Shown piece after piece: positions 16,168 to 25,356 of a stretch of 42,539 bases of DNA. The DNA comes from Eubacterium sp. CAG:251 (lineage in GTDB: Bacteria > Bacillota > Clostridia > Oscillospirales > Acutalibacteraceae): contig FR889131.1 of the NCBI GenBank assembly GCA_000436835.1, forward strand, positions 1 to 42,539. Direction: 5' to 3'. Position 1 is the stretch's first letter. Each line of letters opens with the position of its first letter. The position numbers and the translations under genes were made by a program. Under the pieces are notes generated by a model, which made no database searches, had not been told where the DNA came from, and saw only the letters and a list, made by a program, of their open reading frames with translations.

Positions 16168-17880
16168 TTGAAATCGTTGTTAGTTTATCTCAAAGGATAT
16201 GTTAAAGAATCGTTTTGTGCTCCGCTTTTTAAGCTTTTGGAGGCTTCCTTTGAACTTATTGTTCCTCTTGTTATTGCCGCAATCATAGATAAGGGTATTG
16301 CAAACGGCAACACGACTTATATTCTTTCAAGGTGTGGTATTCTCGTTTTGCTCGCAATCGTAGGTATGGTTGCCGCTATTACTGCGCAATATTTTGCAGC
16401 TAAGGCAGCCACGGGCTTTGGCAGGGGACTTCGCTCGGCTCTTTATCAAAAAATTCAAACGCTTTCATTTAATGAACTTGACAATCTCGGCACGTCCTCG
16501 CTTATAACTCGTATGACAAATGATACTAATACTGTCCAAAACGGTGTTAATCTTGTGTTACGTCTTTTACTTCGTTCACCATTCATTGTTTTCGGCGCTA
16601 TGATTATGGCATTTTTTATTGATGCAAAATGTGCGCTGATTTTTCTTGCTGCAATCGTTTTGCTGTCAATTGTCATTTTTTTGATAATGGCATATACCAC
16701 ACCGGGATATAAAAAAGTTCAATCAAATCTCGACAGTGTAACGCTTATTACAAGAGAAAATTATGAAGGTGCAAGAGTAATTCGTGCTTTTACCGACGAA
16801 GCTAACGAAATTGCAGAATTTAACAGGCGCAATCGTGCATTATCAAATATGCAAAAGAAAGTCGGCAAAATTTCTTCTCTTTTAAATCCAATTACTTATG
16901 TGATTATTAACATTGCAATAGTTGTTCTTGTTTACAGTGGCGGCATCCAGGTAGATATCGGCGATTTAACGCAGGGTCAGGTTGTTGCTCTCTACAACTA
17001 TATGAGTCAAATTCTCGTTGAACTCATCAAACTTGCAAATCTTCTTGTAACGATTACGAAAGCGCTTGCTTGTGCCGATAGAATTAAAAGCGTTTTTGAA
17101 CAGGAAAGTACGCTTGAACATAACGATAACAAATCTAATTCCGATTCGTATATTGAATTTAAAAATGTTTCACTCAAATACCGTAATGCCGGCGATATGT
17201 CGCTTACTGATATCAACTTTACAGCAAATAAAGGCGATGTAATTGGAGTTATAGGCGGTACAGGTTCGGGAAAATCAAGCCTCGTTTCTCTTGTTCCTCA
17301 TTTTTACGATGCAAGCAGGGGAACAGTTTATGTGAACGGTTGTGACGTTAAATCGCTTGATGATGACGAGCTCAGGAATAAAATCGGCTTTGTTCAGCAA
17401 AAAGCAGTTCTTTTTAAAGGCACTGTTCGTGACAATATGAAATGGGGAAAGAAAAACGCAAGTGATAATGACATTATCGAAGCGTTGAAGCTTGCTCAGG
17501 TATATGATACTATTCAGGAAAAAGGCGGTCTTGATTTCTTTATTGCCCAGGGCGGTGCTAATCTTTCAGGCGGTCAAAAGCAGCGTTTATCAGTAGCACG
17601 TGCTCTTGTAAGAAAGCCGGAAATTCTTATTCTTGATGACTCTTCTTCTGCGCTTGATTTTGCAACAGAGGCAAGAATGAGAGATGCAATTTATTCTCTC
17701 GATTATAACCCAACCGTTTTCATTGTTTCGCAAAGAGCCTCATCTGTTATGAGTGCTGACAAGATTATTGTGCTTGATGACGGCAAATGTGTTGGAATCG
17801 GTACGCATAAAGAACTTCTTAATTCCTGTGAGGTATACAAGGAAATTTATGTATCTCAATTTGGAAAGGAGGAAGCTTAA
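16168..17880 (+). CDS. ABC exporter half-transporter, catalytically degenerate subunit
   Basis: The 570-residue protein has six membrane segments (about 1-300) and one nucleotide-binding domain: Walker A GGTGSGKSS near 362-370, ABC signature LSGGQ, Walker B LILDDSSSALD near 486-496. The usual catalytic Glu after Walker B is Asp, and the switch His is Gln (IVSQRAS), the hallmark of the degenerate half of heterodimeric exporters such as TM287/288, BmrCD and LmrCD. Substrates of such pumps are drugs, lipids or peptides; none can be assigned. TTG start with TGGAGA ten bases upstream. It overlaps its partner by one base. Confidence 0.92.
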   Translation: MKSLLVYLKGYVKESFCAPLFKLLEASFELIVPLVIAAIIDKGIANGNTTYILSRCGILVLLAIVGMVAAITAQYFAAKAATGFGRGLRSALYQKIQTLSFNELDNLGTSSLITRMTNDTNTVQNGVNLVLRLLLRSPFIVFGAMIMAFFIDAKCALIFLAAIVLLSIVIFLIMAYTTPGYKKVQSNLDSVTLITRENYEGARVIRAFTDEANEIAEFNRRNRALSNMQKKVGKISSLLNPITYVIINIAIVVLVYSGGIQVDIGDLTQGQVVALYNYMSQILVELIKLANLLVTITKALACADRIKSVFEQESTLEHNDNKSNSDSYIEFKNVSLKYRNAGDMSLTDINFTANKGDVIGVIGGTGSGKSSLVSLVPHFYDASRGTVYVNGCDVKSLDDDELRNKIGFVQQKAVLFKGTVRDNMKWGKKNASDNDIIEALKLAQVYDTIQEKGGLDFFIAQGGANLSGGQKQRLSVARALVRKPEILILDDSSSALDFATEARMRDAIYSLDYNPTVFIVSQRASSVMSADKIIVLDDGKCVGIGTHKELLNSCEVYKEIYVSQFGKEEA

Positions 17881-19631
17881 TGGTTGATAAAAAGAAAAAC
17901 AAAGGTACTTTAAAAAAAGTTTTCTCCTATATCGGAAAATATAAATATTTTTTAATTTTATCAATGTTTTTTGCTGCGGTTACAGTCGGTCTTACACTAT
18001 ATGCTCCTATTTTAGTCGGTAAGGCAATTGATTGCATTATCGGCAAGGGAAATGTTGATTTCGTTAATATGAAATCAATTCTCATCAAGGTTGCGATTAT
18101 TGTTGTATCAACTGCCCTTATTCAATGGCTTATGAATGTTTGCAACAATAAAATCACATATAATGTGTCAAGAGATTTAAGAAAAAAAGCATTTGAAAAG
18201 ATTGAAATTTTACCTTTTTCATATATTGATACTCATTCAAAGGGCGATATTGTCAGCCGAGTTATTACAGATGTTGACCAACTTTCAGACGGTCTTTTGA
18301 TGGGATTCACTCAATTTTTTACCGGTGTTATTACAATTATAGGAACTCTTGCATTTATGCTTAGCGTAAATGTTTTTATAACAATTGTTGTTGTAGTTGT
18401 TACTCCGCTTTCATTTTTTATTGCAAGGTTTATTGCTAAAAAGACTTTTAATATGTTTTCACTTCAATCAAAAACTCGTGGCGAGCAGACTTCTTTTATT
18501 GATGAAATGATTTCAAACCAAAAGGTTGCAGAAGCCTACTCTATGAATGAAGAAAACAAAGCAAGATTTGATAAGATTAATGATGACCTTGCGAAATATT
18601 CGCTTAAAGCTACTTTCTTTTCATCTATAACAAATCCTGCAACAAGATTTGTCAACAGTATCGTTTATGCCGCAGTTGCTCTTTTTGGCGCAATTATGGC
18701 TGTAAAAGGTAATATCACAGTTGGCATTCTTTCTTGTTTTTTATCGTATGCAAACCAATACACAAAACCTTTTAACGAAATCAGCTCAGTTGTTACGGAA
18801 CTTCAAAACGCAATAGCTTGTGCTGCTCGTGTGTTTGAATTAATTGAAGAAGCACCTGAATTGCCTGACAAAGCTGATGCGACAGAGCTTGAAAATGTTA
18901 AAGGCAGTGTAGAAATTAATAATTTGTATTTTTCATATAATCCCGACAGAGAACTTTTAAAGAACGTTAATATAAATGTTGAACCGGGCAAAACTGTTGC
19001 AATAGTCGGTCCGACGGGTTGCGGAAAAACAACGCTTATTAATCTTTTAATGAGATTTTATGATCCAAATAATGGAGCAATTTCAGTTGACGAAGTGAAC
19101 ACGCAGGACGTTACACGTCAGTCAATCAGACAAAATTTCGGTATGGTACTTCAAGATACATGGCTTAAAAGCGGAACTATTGCCGATAATATTCGCTTAG
19201 GTAAGACAGACGCAACTGATGATGAAATTATTGAAGCCGCTAAAAAAGCGCATGCTCATTCGTTTATTAAACGTTTACCTAACGGATACAAAACGAAAAT
19301 AGGGGAGGATGGCGGTTCTCTTTCACAGGGTCAAAAGCAGCTTCTTTGTATTACTCGATTAATGCTTTGTCCGCCTCCGATGCTTATTCTTGATGAGGCG
19401 ACCTCATCAATTGATACTAGAACAGAAATAAAAATTCAAAAGGCTTTTAATACACTTATGAAAAACAGAACAACATTTATTGTTGCTCACCGTCTTTCAA
19501 CAATTCAAAATGCTGATTTGATTTTAGTTATGAATGATGGCAATATTATTGAGCAGGGGACACATGCATCTCTTTATGCTCAAAAAGGTTTTTATTATAA
19601 TTTATATAACTCGCAATTTTCAAAAACTTAA
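17880..19631 (+). CDS. ABC exporter half-transporter, catalytically canonical subunit
   Basis: The 583-residue partner has six membrane segments and an ATPase domain with Walker A GPTGCGKTT (about 377-385), signature LSQGQ, Walker B LILDEATSSID with the catalytic Glu (about 503) and the switch His in IVAHRLS. It keeps all catalytic residues that the upstream subunit lacks, so one of the two ATP sites of the heterodimer is competent. GGAGG ahead of the ATG lies within the end of the first gene. The trkA gene follows after 21 bases with no hairpin between, so co-transcription with potassium uptake is likely. Confidence 0.93.
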   Translation: MVDKKKNKGTLKKVFSYIGKYKYFLILSMFFAAVTVGLTLYAPILVGKAIDCIIGKGNVDFVNMKSILIKVAIIVVSTALIQWLMNVCNNKITYNVSRDLRKKAFEKIEILPFSYIDTHSKGDIVSRVITDVDQLSDGLLMGFTQFFTGVITIIGTLAFMLSVNVFITIVVVVVTPLSFFIARFIAKKTFNMFSLQSKTRGEQTSFIDEMISNQKVAEAYSMNEENKARFDKINDDLAKYSLKATFFSSITNPATRFVNSIVYAAVALFGAIMAVKGNITVGILSCFLSYANQYTKPFNEISSVVTELQNAIACAARVFELIEEAPELPDKADATELENVKGSVEINNLYFSYNPDRELLKNVNINVEPGKTVAIVGPTGCGKTTLINLLMRFYDPNNGAISVDEVNTQDVTRQSIRQNFGMVLQDTWLKSGTIADNIRLGKTDATDDEIIEAAKKAHAHSFIKRLPNGYKTKIGEDGGSLSQGQKQLLCITRLMLCPPPMLILDEATSSIDTRTEIKIQKAFNTLMKNRTTFIVAHRLSTIQNADLILVMNDGNIIEQGTHASLYAQKGFYYNLYNSQFSKT

Positions 19632-19652
19632 TTCTTTTTTGGAGGAAAATTG

Positions 19653-21011
19653 ATGAAAATTACCATTATCGGCGCAGGCAAACTCGGTGTTATGCTTGCT
19701 AAAACCTTAACAGCTGAAAATCACGATATCACTATTATTGATATAAACGAGGATAGAGTTGGAAAACTCGTAGAAATGCTTGACGTTCAGGGTATAAGCG
19801 GTAGTGCAACGCATTATGATGTGCTTGATGAAGCTGATATGAAAAACTGTGATCTTCTTATTTGCACAACCCCTTCGGATGAGAATAATATTCTATCTTG
19901 CCTTATTGCAAAAAAGATGGGCGCCAAACATACTATCGCACGTGTAAGAAATCCTGAGTATTCATCACAAATGAACTTTATGCGTGATGAACTCGGTATT
20001 TCTATGATGATTAATCCGGATTTTGCAGCTGCACTTGAAATATTCAGAATATTGCAATTTCCTTCCGCTTCCACTGTTGAATCGTTTTCTCACGGAAGAA
20101 TTCATATGGCAGGTCTTAAAGTTTCCGAGAAAAGTATGCTGGCAAATAAAAAAATCAGTGAAATTCCAAATAAATATATTAATTCGTTTATCATTTGTGC
20201 TGTTTGCCGTGGTGACGATGTATTTATTCCAAACGGAGATTTTATTATTGTTCCCGGTGATATTTTACATATAACAGGTTCACACCACGATTTGGGTAAG
20301 ATTGTAAAAGAACTAATTTCAAAAAAATCAACTAATGTAAAAAGTATAATGCTTATAGGCGGCTCAAGAATTTCAATTTATCTTACTAATATGCTTACTG
20401 CATCAGGCAAGGATGTTGTTGTTATTGAGAAAAATAAAAGAAATTGCGACAAACTTTATGAGCATTGCCCTAAAGCTACGGTAATTAACGGCGATGCAAG
20501 CGACTATTCACTTCTTGCAGAGGAGGGCATTGACAAGGTTGACGCTGTTGTCACCTTGACGGATACTGACGAAGTAAATTTCCTTGTATCAATGTATAGC
20601 GAAAGCATCGGGGTCAAAAAAAATATAACTAAAATAAATAATCAAAATCTAAGTCGTATGCTTACCAAAATGGGAATGGAATCGTATGTAAATATTTCTG
20701 AAATAACAAGTGATATTATTACTCAATATGTACGTGCACGTTCAAGTGTAAGCTCGTCTAATATGAAAACGCTTTACAAACTTGTTGACGGCAAGATTGA
20801 AGCAATTGAATTTGTTGCAGGCGAGGGTATTAGTTTTCTTAATAAACCTATATCCTCATTAAGAATTAAAAAAGATATACTTATTGCAGCAATTCAGCGC
20901 AAAAATAAAACAATATTCCCAACAGGCTCTGACGTTATTAAGGAGCACGATAGGGTAATCATTGTTTCCAAAGATACAAAAATTTATAGTTTAAACGACA
21001 TTTTATCTTAA
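19653..21011 (+). CDS. trkA: Trk potassium uptake regulatory subunit TrkA (double RCK)
   Basis: The 452-residue cytoplasmic protein carries two RCK units, each with a Rossmann NAD-binding part followed by an RCK_C part. The first Rossmann motif is intact (GAGKLG, about 7-12, with Asp at the strand-2 end in ITIIDINED). The second is altered (GGSRIS in place of GxGxxG, near 230), so only the first half may bind NAD(H) strongly. It gates the TrkH channel that follows nine bases later. ATG 19653 is chosen because GGAGG lies eight bases before it; a TTG one codon upstream is possible. Confidence 0.92.
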   Translation: MKITIIGAGKLGVMLAKTLTAENHDITIIDINEDRVGKLVEMLDVQGISGSATHYDVLDEADMKNCDLLICTTPSDENNILSCLIAKKMGAKHTIARVRNPEYSSQMNFMRDELGISMMINPDFAAALEIFRILQFPSASTVESFSHGRIHMAGLKVSEKSMLANKKISEIPNKYINSFIICAVCRGDDVFIPNGDFIIVPGDILHITGSHHDLGKIVKELISKKSTNVKSIMLIGGSRISIYLTNMLTASGKDVVVIEKNKRNCDKLYEHCPKATVINGDASDYSLLAEEGIDKVDAVVTLTDTDEVNFLVSMYSESIGVKKNITKINNQNLSRMLTKMGMESYVNISEITSDIITQYVRARSSVSSSNMKTLYKLVDGKIEAIEFVAGEGISFLNKPISSLRIKKDILIAAIQRKNKTIFPTGSDVIKEHDRVIIVSKDTKIYSLNDILS

Positions 21012-21020
21012 GGAGCAGGT

Positions 21021-22499
21021 ATGAATTATAGGTCTGTTTTTTATGTACTCGGTAAAATTATGAATATATTGGCTCTTTTAATGCTTCTGCCGTTGTTTGT
21101 TTCGTTTTATTATAATATGCAAGGATTTAAAGAGGCTAAATATATTTCATTTATCATTCCGATAGCTCTATTGTTTTTGCTTGGAATGATTTTAAAGTGC
21201 TTTAAACCGTCATCTGTCAAAATATATGCTCGTGAGGGTCTGGTTATTTGCGGTGTCGGTTGGATACTTGTATCGCTTTTTGGCTCATTGCCTTTTATTA
21301 TCAGCGGCATAATTCCAAATTTTGTAAATGCTTTTTTTGAAACAACATCAGGTTTTACAACAACAGGTGCAACAATTCTTAATAAAATTGAATCTATACC
21401 TAAGTCAATTCTGTTTTGGCGCAGTTTTACTCATTGGATTGGCGGTATGGGTATACTTTGTTTTCTTATTGCGGTTGTACCTAAGTCGAACAGTAACTCG
21501 ATGTATGTTATGAAAGCTGAGGTTCCGGGTCCTACGGCAGGAAAGGTTACGCCGAAAATATCCGAAAGTGCACGCTCACTTTATATTATTTATTCCGTAA
21601 TGACTGTTATCGAAATTATTGTTTTGTTTTTCGGAAGCAGAATAACGGGTGATAACTTAAGACTTTTTGACAGCGTGGTAACCTCATTTGCAACTGCGGG
21701 CACAGGTGGCTTCAGCGTTTTGAATAGTTCCATTTTAGGCTATAACAGCAAATTTGTTGAATGGGTTTGCATAATCTTTATGTTTCTGTTTGGCGTTAAT
21801 TTTAATCTTTATTATTTTCTTTTAACAAAGCGATATAAAGAAGCTTTTATGGACGAGGAATTCAGAACATATGTAATTATAAATGTAACATTTGTTGCCC
21901 TTATTACTCTTAATATTATGGGAACTTATCCTCATATTTCAGATGCAATTCGTGATTCATTTTTTGCCGTTAATACTTGTATGAGCACAACGGGTTTCGG
22001 TACAGCCGATTTTGATTTGTGGCCGACATTTTCTAAAATTATTCTTTTATTGGCTATGTGCATAGGTTGTTCCGCAGGCTCTACGGGCGGGGGTATTAAG
22101 GTCTCAAGGGTTGTTCTTTATACTAAACAGATATTCAGAGATTTAAGACTTTCAACTCGACCTAACACGATTATTAAGGTTAGAATGAATAAGCGTGTGG
22201 TTGATGATAAGGTAATTAGAGGCGTTAATGTTTATCTTGTAATTTACGTTTCAATCACAGTTATATCAACACTTTTGTTATCCATTGAAGGATATAGCAT
22301 TACAACCTGTTTTTCCGGTGTTGTTGCTTGCTTTAATAATATAGGACCCGGGCTCGAACTTCTCGGCCCTACAAAGAATTTTGATTTCTTAAGTATGGGC
22401 TCAAAAATAGTATTGATAATTGATATGCTTGCGGGAAGGCTTGAACTATTCCCGATAATTGTTTTATTCTCACCAAATACTTGGCGCAAAGCGAAATGA
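21021..22499 (+). CDS. trkH: Trk potassium transporter membrane subunit TrkH
   Basis: The 492-residue protein has the four membrane-pore-membrane repeats of the Trk/Ktr/HKT family. Pore loops carrying the selectivity-filter Gly are TTTGAT (about 112-117), FATAGTGGFS, MSTTGFGT and NNIGPGLE. The extra N-terminal segments and the total length fit TrkH rather than KtrB. It forms the potassium pathway opened by TrkA, encoded just upstream. AAGGAG sits seven bases before the ATG. A bidirectional terminator follows. Confidence 0.93.
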   Translation: MNYRSVFYVLGKIMNILALLMLLPLFVSFYYNMQGFKEAKYISFIIPIALLFLLGMILKCFKPSSVKIYAREGLVICGVGWILVSLFGSLPFIISGIIPNFVNAFFETTSGFTTTGATILNKIESIPKSILFWRSFTHWIGGMGILCFLIAVVPKSNSNSMYVMKAEVPGPTAGKVTPKISESARSLYIIYSVMTVIEIIVLFFGSRITGDNLRLFDSVVTSFATAGTGGFSVLNSSILGYNSKFVEWVCIIFMFLFGVNFNLYYFLLTKRYKEAFMDEEFRTYVIINVTFVALITLNIMGTYPHISDAIRDSFFAVNTCMSTTGFGTADFDLWPTFSKIILLLAMCIGCSAGSTGGGIKVSRVVLYTKQIFRDLRLSTRPNTIIKVRMNKRVVDDKVIRGVNVYLVIYVSITVISTLLLSIEGYSITTCFSGVVACFNNIGPGLELLGPTKNFDFLSMGSKIVLIIDMLAGRLELFPIIVLFSPNTWRKAK

Positions 22500-22519
22500 T
22501 GTATAAAAAGAACATAAGA

Positions 22520-22546
22520 AAAGGCGAAGGAATTTCCTTCGCCTTT
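22520..22546. terminator. Bidirectional terminator between trkH and the MFS gene
   Basis: An 11-bp perfect stem (22520-22530 with 22536-22546) with loop AATTT, T-rich on both strands' outgoing sides, lying between convergent genes. Confidence 0.85.
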
Positions 22547-22574
22547 ATTAGTCTTATTTTTAATTACTTATTAT

Positions 22575-24095
22575 TTAAGCCTGATGGTCTTTTGCTTCTT
22601 GTTCTGCAAGTCTTTGCGCACGTTTTTCAGCAAGCTCAATAATCATTTGTTGCTGAAGATCACCGTGGATAGGATAAATAATAAATGAAACACCGTAAAG
22701 TCCTCTTGCAAGAGCAGGGAGGATACAGAATACTGCCCAAATACCGTTAAGCATAGTTGGGTCGGTTTGAGGAACAGCGTTGCCAAGTGAGTCGGTAAGA
22801 GGAACATAATTAATCCAAGTAAGCACCATACCCGAAAGCCAACCGGTTACTGAGGTGGCAAGTTTGCCGAAATAGCCCTGAACTGTAGTAACAAGAGCTT
22901 CATTTCTGAGGCCGTGCTTCCATTCCATATAATCAAGCGCTTCGGCTGTAACAATTTGACCGCTTACATTAAGTATTTTATTAGGAAGACCGCAAATGGT
23001 AAGACCGAAGATAACCCAAATAAGGTTAAATATGTAATGGTCTTTAAAAGTTTGACCAAATGGGTGGAAACCTACAAAGAAAAGGGTCATATACGCAAAG
23101 AAACCAAATAAACCCGCAATTATTGATGTAGCTCTTGCGCCCCATTTTTTTACCATTTTAGCTGCTATAGGAACCATAATGTAGTTTGGAATACCTGTAA
23201 ACAAGCCGCAAATGGTTTGGTTAAGGAGTGAACCGGTGTTGTTAAGCCAGAAGTACGATTCCGATGAACCTCCGACTGACTTGAAAGAGTTAAAGAAATT
23301 AGCAAGAATAACAGCCAAAAGAGGTCTGTTAGTAATAATATTCTTAAGTGATTCGAGAACTGATGTTTCCTTGATTTCCTCACGGCTCATAAGAGGAACA
23401 CGTTCCCTCATATTAAAGAAGCCGAATACTGCAAAGACCGCAGCAAGGATAAGCATAAAGTAAGCAAATCCCGAATAAACGCCTTCCATTGTAATACTCT
23501 TATTTATTTTTGGTAAAAGAGTTACAAGAACAGGAACGAGTGACGGAAGCCATGTGCCGAAAAGTTCAAAAAATTTCGTTATAGTGATAAGATCGTTACG
23601 TTCGTCTGTATTAGGGGTAATATTATAAATCATAAGACCCCAAGCGCCGAAGTAACTCATACCTAAGCCGTAAATAACAATTGCAATAGCAGCCCAAACT
23701 ATTTTGCTTGTAGCACTTATATTGGGAGCCGTAAACATCATTGCACCGCCGACAAGCCATAACGGAAGCGGTATAATAAAGAAAGGTCTGATTCTGCCCC
23801 AACGTGTACGCGTTCTGTCGATAATTAAGCCTGAAATAGTATCGTCTACCGCATCATATATTGAAGCAAAGAGATTGATGTTTGCGTATGCGGTTGAGTT
23901 AAGCTTTAAGAATTGTATCATAAAGAATTCTTTAAACGCATCAACAAACTGTGATAAATTCTTTTGACCGAAATTTACAAGCACATATGCTGCAATTTCT
24001 TTTGGTGTTAGGTAACGCTTGTGGGTATAGGCAAGCTTATCAAGCTCATCCATTTCCTCCTGCGTTAATTCGTCTGCAAGTGTTTCTTCTGCCAA
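22575..24095 (-). CDS. GPH-family MFS sugar:cation symporter
   Basis: The 506-residue protein has 12 predicted membrane segments and the MFS_2/GPH pattern, including the loop DDTISGLIIDRTRTRWGRIRP (about 85-105) after segment 2, where the Asp and Arg residues are typical, and an E-x-x-D-Y-M-E-W segment near 405. Such proteins import glycosides, pentosides or hexuronides with a cation. The charged N terminus (about 45 residues) and C terminus are cytoplasmic. TTG 24095 follows GAGGG by eight bases. No sugar-degrading gene lies beside it, so the substrate stays open. Confidence 0.88.
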   Translation of the reverse strand: MAEETLADELTQEEMDELDKLAYTHKRYLTPKEIAAYVLVNFGQKNLSQFVDAFKEFFMIQFLKLNSTAYANINLFASIYDAVDDTISGLIIDRTRTRWGRIRPFFIIPLPLWLVGGAMMFTAPNISATSKIVWAAIAIVIYGLGMSYFGAWGLMIYNITPNTDERNDLITITKFFELFGTWLPSLVPVLVTLLPKINKSITMEGVYSGFAYFMLILAAVFAVFGFFNMRERVPLMSREEIKETSVLESLKNIITNRPLLAVILANFFNSFKSVGGSSESYFWLNNTGSLLNQTICGLFTGIPNYIMVPIAAKMVKKWGARATSIIAGLFGFFAYMTLFFVGFHPFGQTFKDHYIFNLIWVIFGLTICGLPNKILNVSGQIVTAEALDYMEWKHGLRNEALVTTVQGYFGKLATSVTGWLSGMVLTWINYVPLTDSLGNAVPQTDPTMLNGIWAVFCILPALARGLYGVSFIIYPIHGDLQQQMIIELAEKRAQRLAEQEAKDHQA

Positions 24096-24146
24096 ATTAT
24101 TCCCTCATTTCTTAAGACACAAAGTCTTTGAAAATATAACACTACT

Positions 24147-24175
24147 ATACTAACATATCATACATTCTAAATCAA
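24147..24175 (-). promoter_or_regulatory. Promoter of the MFS symporter gene
   Basis: On the minus strand TTGATT (24175-24170), 17-base spacer, TAGTAT (24152-24147), about 50 bases upstream of the TTG start. Confidence 0.5.
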
Positions 24176-24247
24176 TACTTTTTTATATTAATTGGTATAA
24201 ATATTTAAAGAAATTAGAAATAATTTGTTTGTATTTTCAATTAATTA

Positions 24248-24276
24248 TTGACAATTAGTGCTAATCAATATAAAAT
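24248..24276 (+). promoter_or_regulatory. Promoter of the zinc-ribbon membrane protein gene
   Basis: TTGACA (24248-24253), 17-base spacer, TAAAAT (24271-24276). The spacer contains the short palindrome TTAGTGCTAA. Confidence 0.7.
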
Positions 24277-24312
24277 AGTTTAAGTAAGTAACTTTGAAAG
24301 GGGTACACATTT

Positions 24313-25236
24313 ATGGCAAGTACCTGTCCTAATTGCGGCAAAAAATTACATTTTTGGAACGTTAAAGCAGAGTGCTCCTCTTGTGGCGTTTCAATTCCTA
24401 ACTATAATTGGCAGGAAAGATTGGAAGAGGATAGTGATAAGGCTGAAAAGCAATTTGCGGTTTTTTACAAATCGCTTAACAGAATAGCTTATTCTATTTG
24501 GGGAACAAAGCTAAGAATTGTAAGGCTTGTATTAACATTTTTACCTGCAATCGGTTTTATACTTCCTTGGGCTGATTTTAAAAGCGATGGCGCAAATTTC
24601 ACGTTGACAATATATTCATTATTTAATAAAAATAATTCGCTTGTTGACTTTTTTAAAAGCTTCTTTGGCAATGCAGGTTTATATATGTCTAATATGAAGT
24701 TTGAAGGTTACAGCGGTCCGCTTACATTTGCTTGCTTGGGATATTTATTTTTTGTACTCAGTGCATTATTTATTATAATTGCTTTTTTGATGACAATTAT
24801 ACTTTGTAAAAAACCAAAAACAAAGGCTATGGTCGGACTTGACATTGTTTCAATCCTTTTTTCTGTAGCAGCTGTGGTTATGTTTGTTATGTCCGGCTCA
24901 CTTGCAGGTCAGGTAACCGCATTCAATTTCGGTGATATGGCTGTCATTAACGGCAGTGCTTCTCTTGCATGGGGATATATTGTTGCCGTTGTACTTTTGC
25001 TTGTAGCTACAGGCATTAATATTGCTGTTGCTAAAGCTCCTGCTAAAAGCGACGAAACCCTTGAGGAAGAAAGACTTGCACGTAAGGCAGCAAAAGATGA
25101 GAAAGAAAGGCAGAAGGAAATCGAAAGAGAAAAGAATCGTGAGGCTTCTGAAAAAGCTGCTAAAGAGGAAGAAAAAAAGCGAGTTGAAGAGGCTAAAGCA
25201 AAGCTTGCAGCCAAAGCTGCAAAGAGAAAAAAATAA
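24313..25236 (+). CDS. Zinc-ribbon membrane protein with a long basic helical tail, function unknown
   Basis: I do not recognise a characterised family for this 307-residue protein. Residues 5-24 form a zinc ribbon (CPNC and CSSC). Then come four likely membrane segments (about 69-86, 136-160, 173-190, 210-233) with a non-cytoplasmic loop between the first two. The last 70 residues are an almost unbroken Lys/Glu/Arg/Ala helix, probably a coiled coil or single alpha-helix. The topology puts ribbon and tail both in the cytoplasm. AAAGGGG precedes the ATG by seven bases. It has its own promoter and terminator, so it is monocistronic. Confidence 0.75.
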   Translation: MASTCPNCGKKLHFWNVKAECSSCGVSIPNYNWQERLEEDSDKAEKQFAVFYKSLNRIAYSIWGTKLRIVRLVLTFLPAIGFILPWADFKSDGANFTLTIYSLFNKNNSLVDFFKSFFGNAGLYMSNMKFEGYSGPLTFACLGYLFFVLSALFIIIAFLMTIILCKKPKTKAMVGLDIVSILFSVAAVVMFVMSGSLAGQVTAFNFGDMAVINGSASLAWGYIVAVVLLLVATGINIAVAKAPAKSDETLEEERLARKAAKDEKERQKEIEREKNREASEKAAKEEEKKRVEEAKAKLAAKAAKRKK

Positions 25237-25254
25237 ATCATTTTTAATTTGTTT

Positions 25255-25286
25255 CGGAGTAAGGCTTATGCATTACTCCGTTTTTT
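25255..25286 (+). terminator. Terminator of the zinc-ribbon gene
   Basis: An 8-bp perfect stem CGGAGTAA/TTACTCCG (25255-25262 with 25273-25280), ten-base loop and six T. Confidence 0.9.
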
Positions 25287-25287
25287 C

Positions 25288-25316
25288 TTGACCTATTGAA
25301 CTCAATTTGATATAAT
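25288..25316 (+). promoter_or_regulatory. Promoter of the bitopic membrane protein gene and possibly the OYE-FRG genes
   Basis: TTGACC (25288-25293), 17-base spacer, TATAAT (25311-25316), starting directly after the previous terminator stem. Confidence 0.75.
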
Positions 25317-25356
25317 TAAAATATATTATTTTAACTTTGTGAGGCTCAGCGAGATT

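Noticed and set aside
24254..24266. Half of a CIRCE (HrcA) operator: GTGCTAA in the promoter of the zinc-ribbon gene
   Set aside because: The opposite half TTAGCACTC is missing at the required nine-base distance; only a short local palindrome is present.
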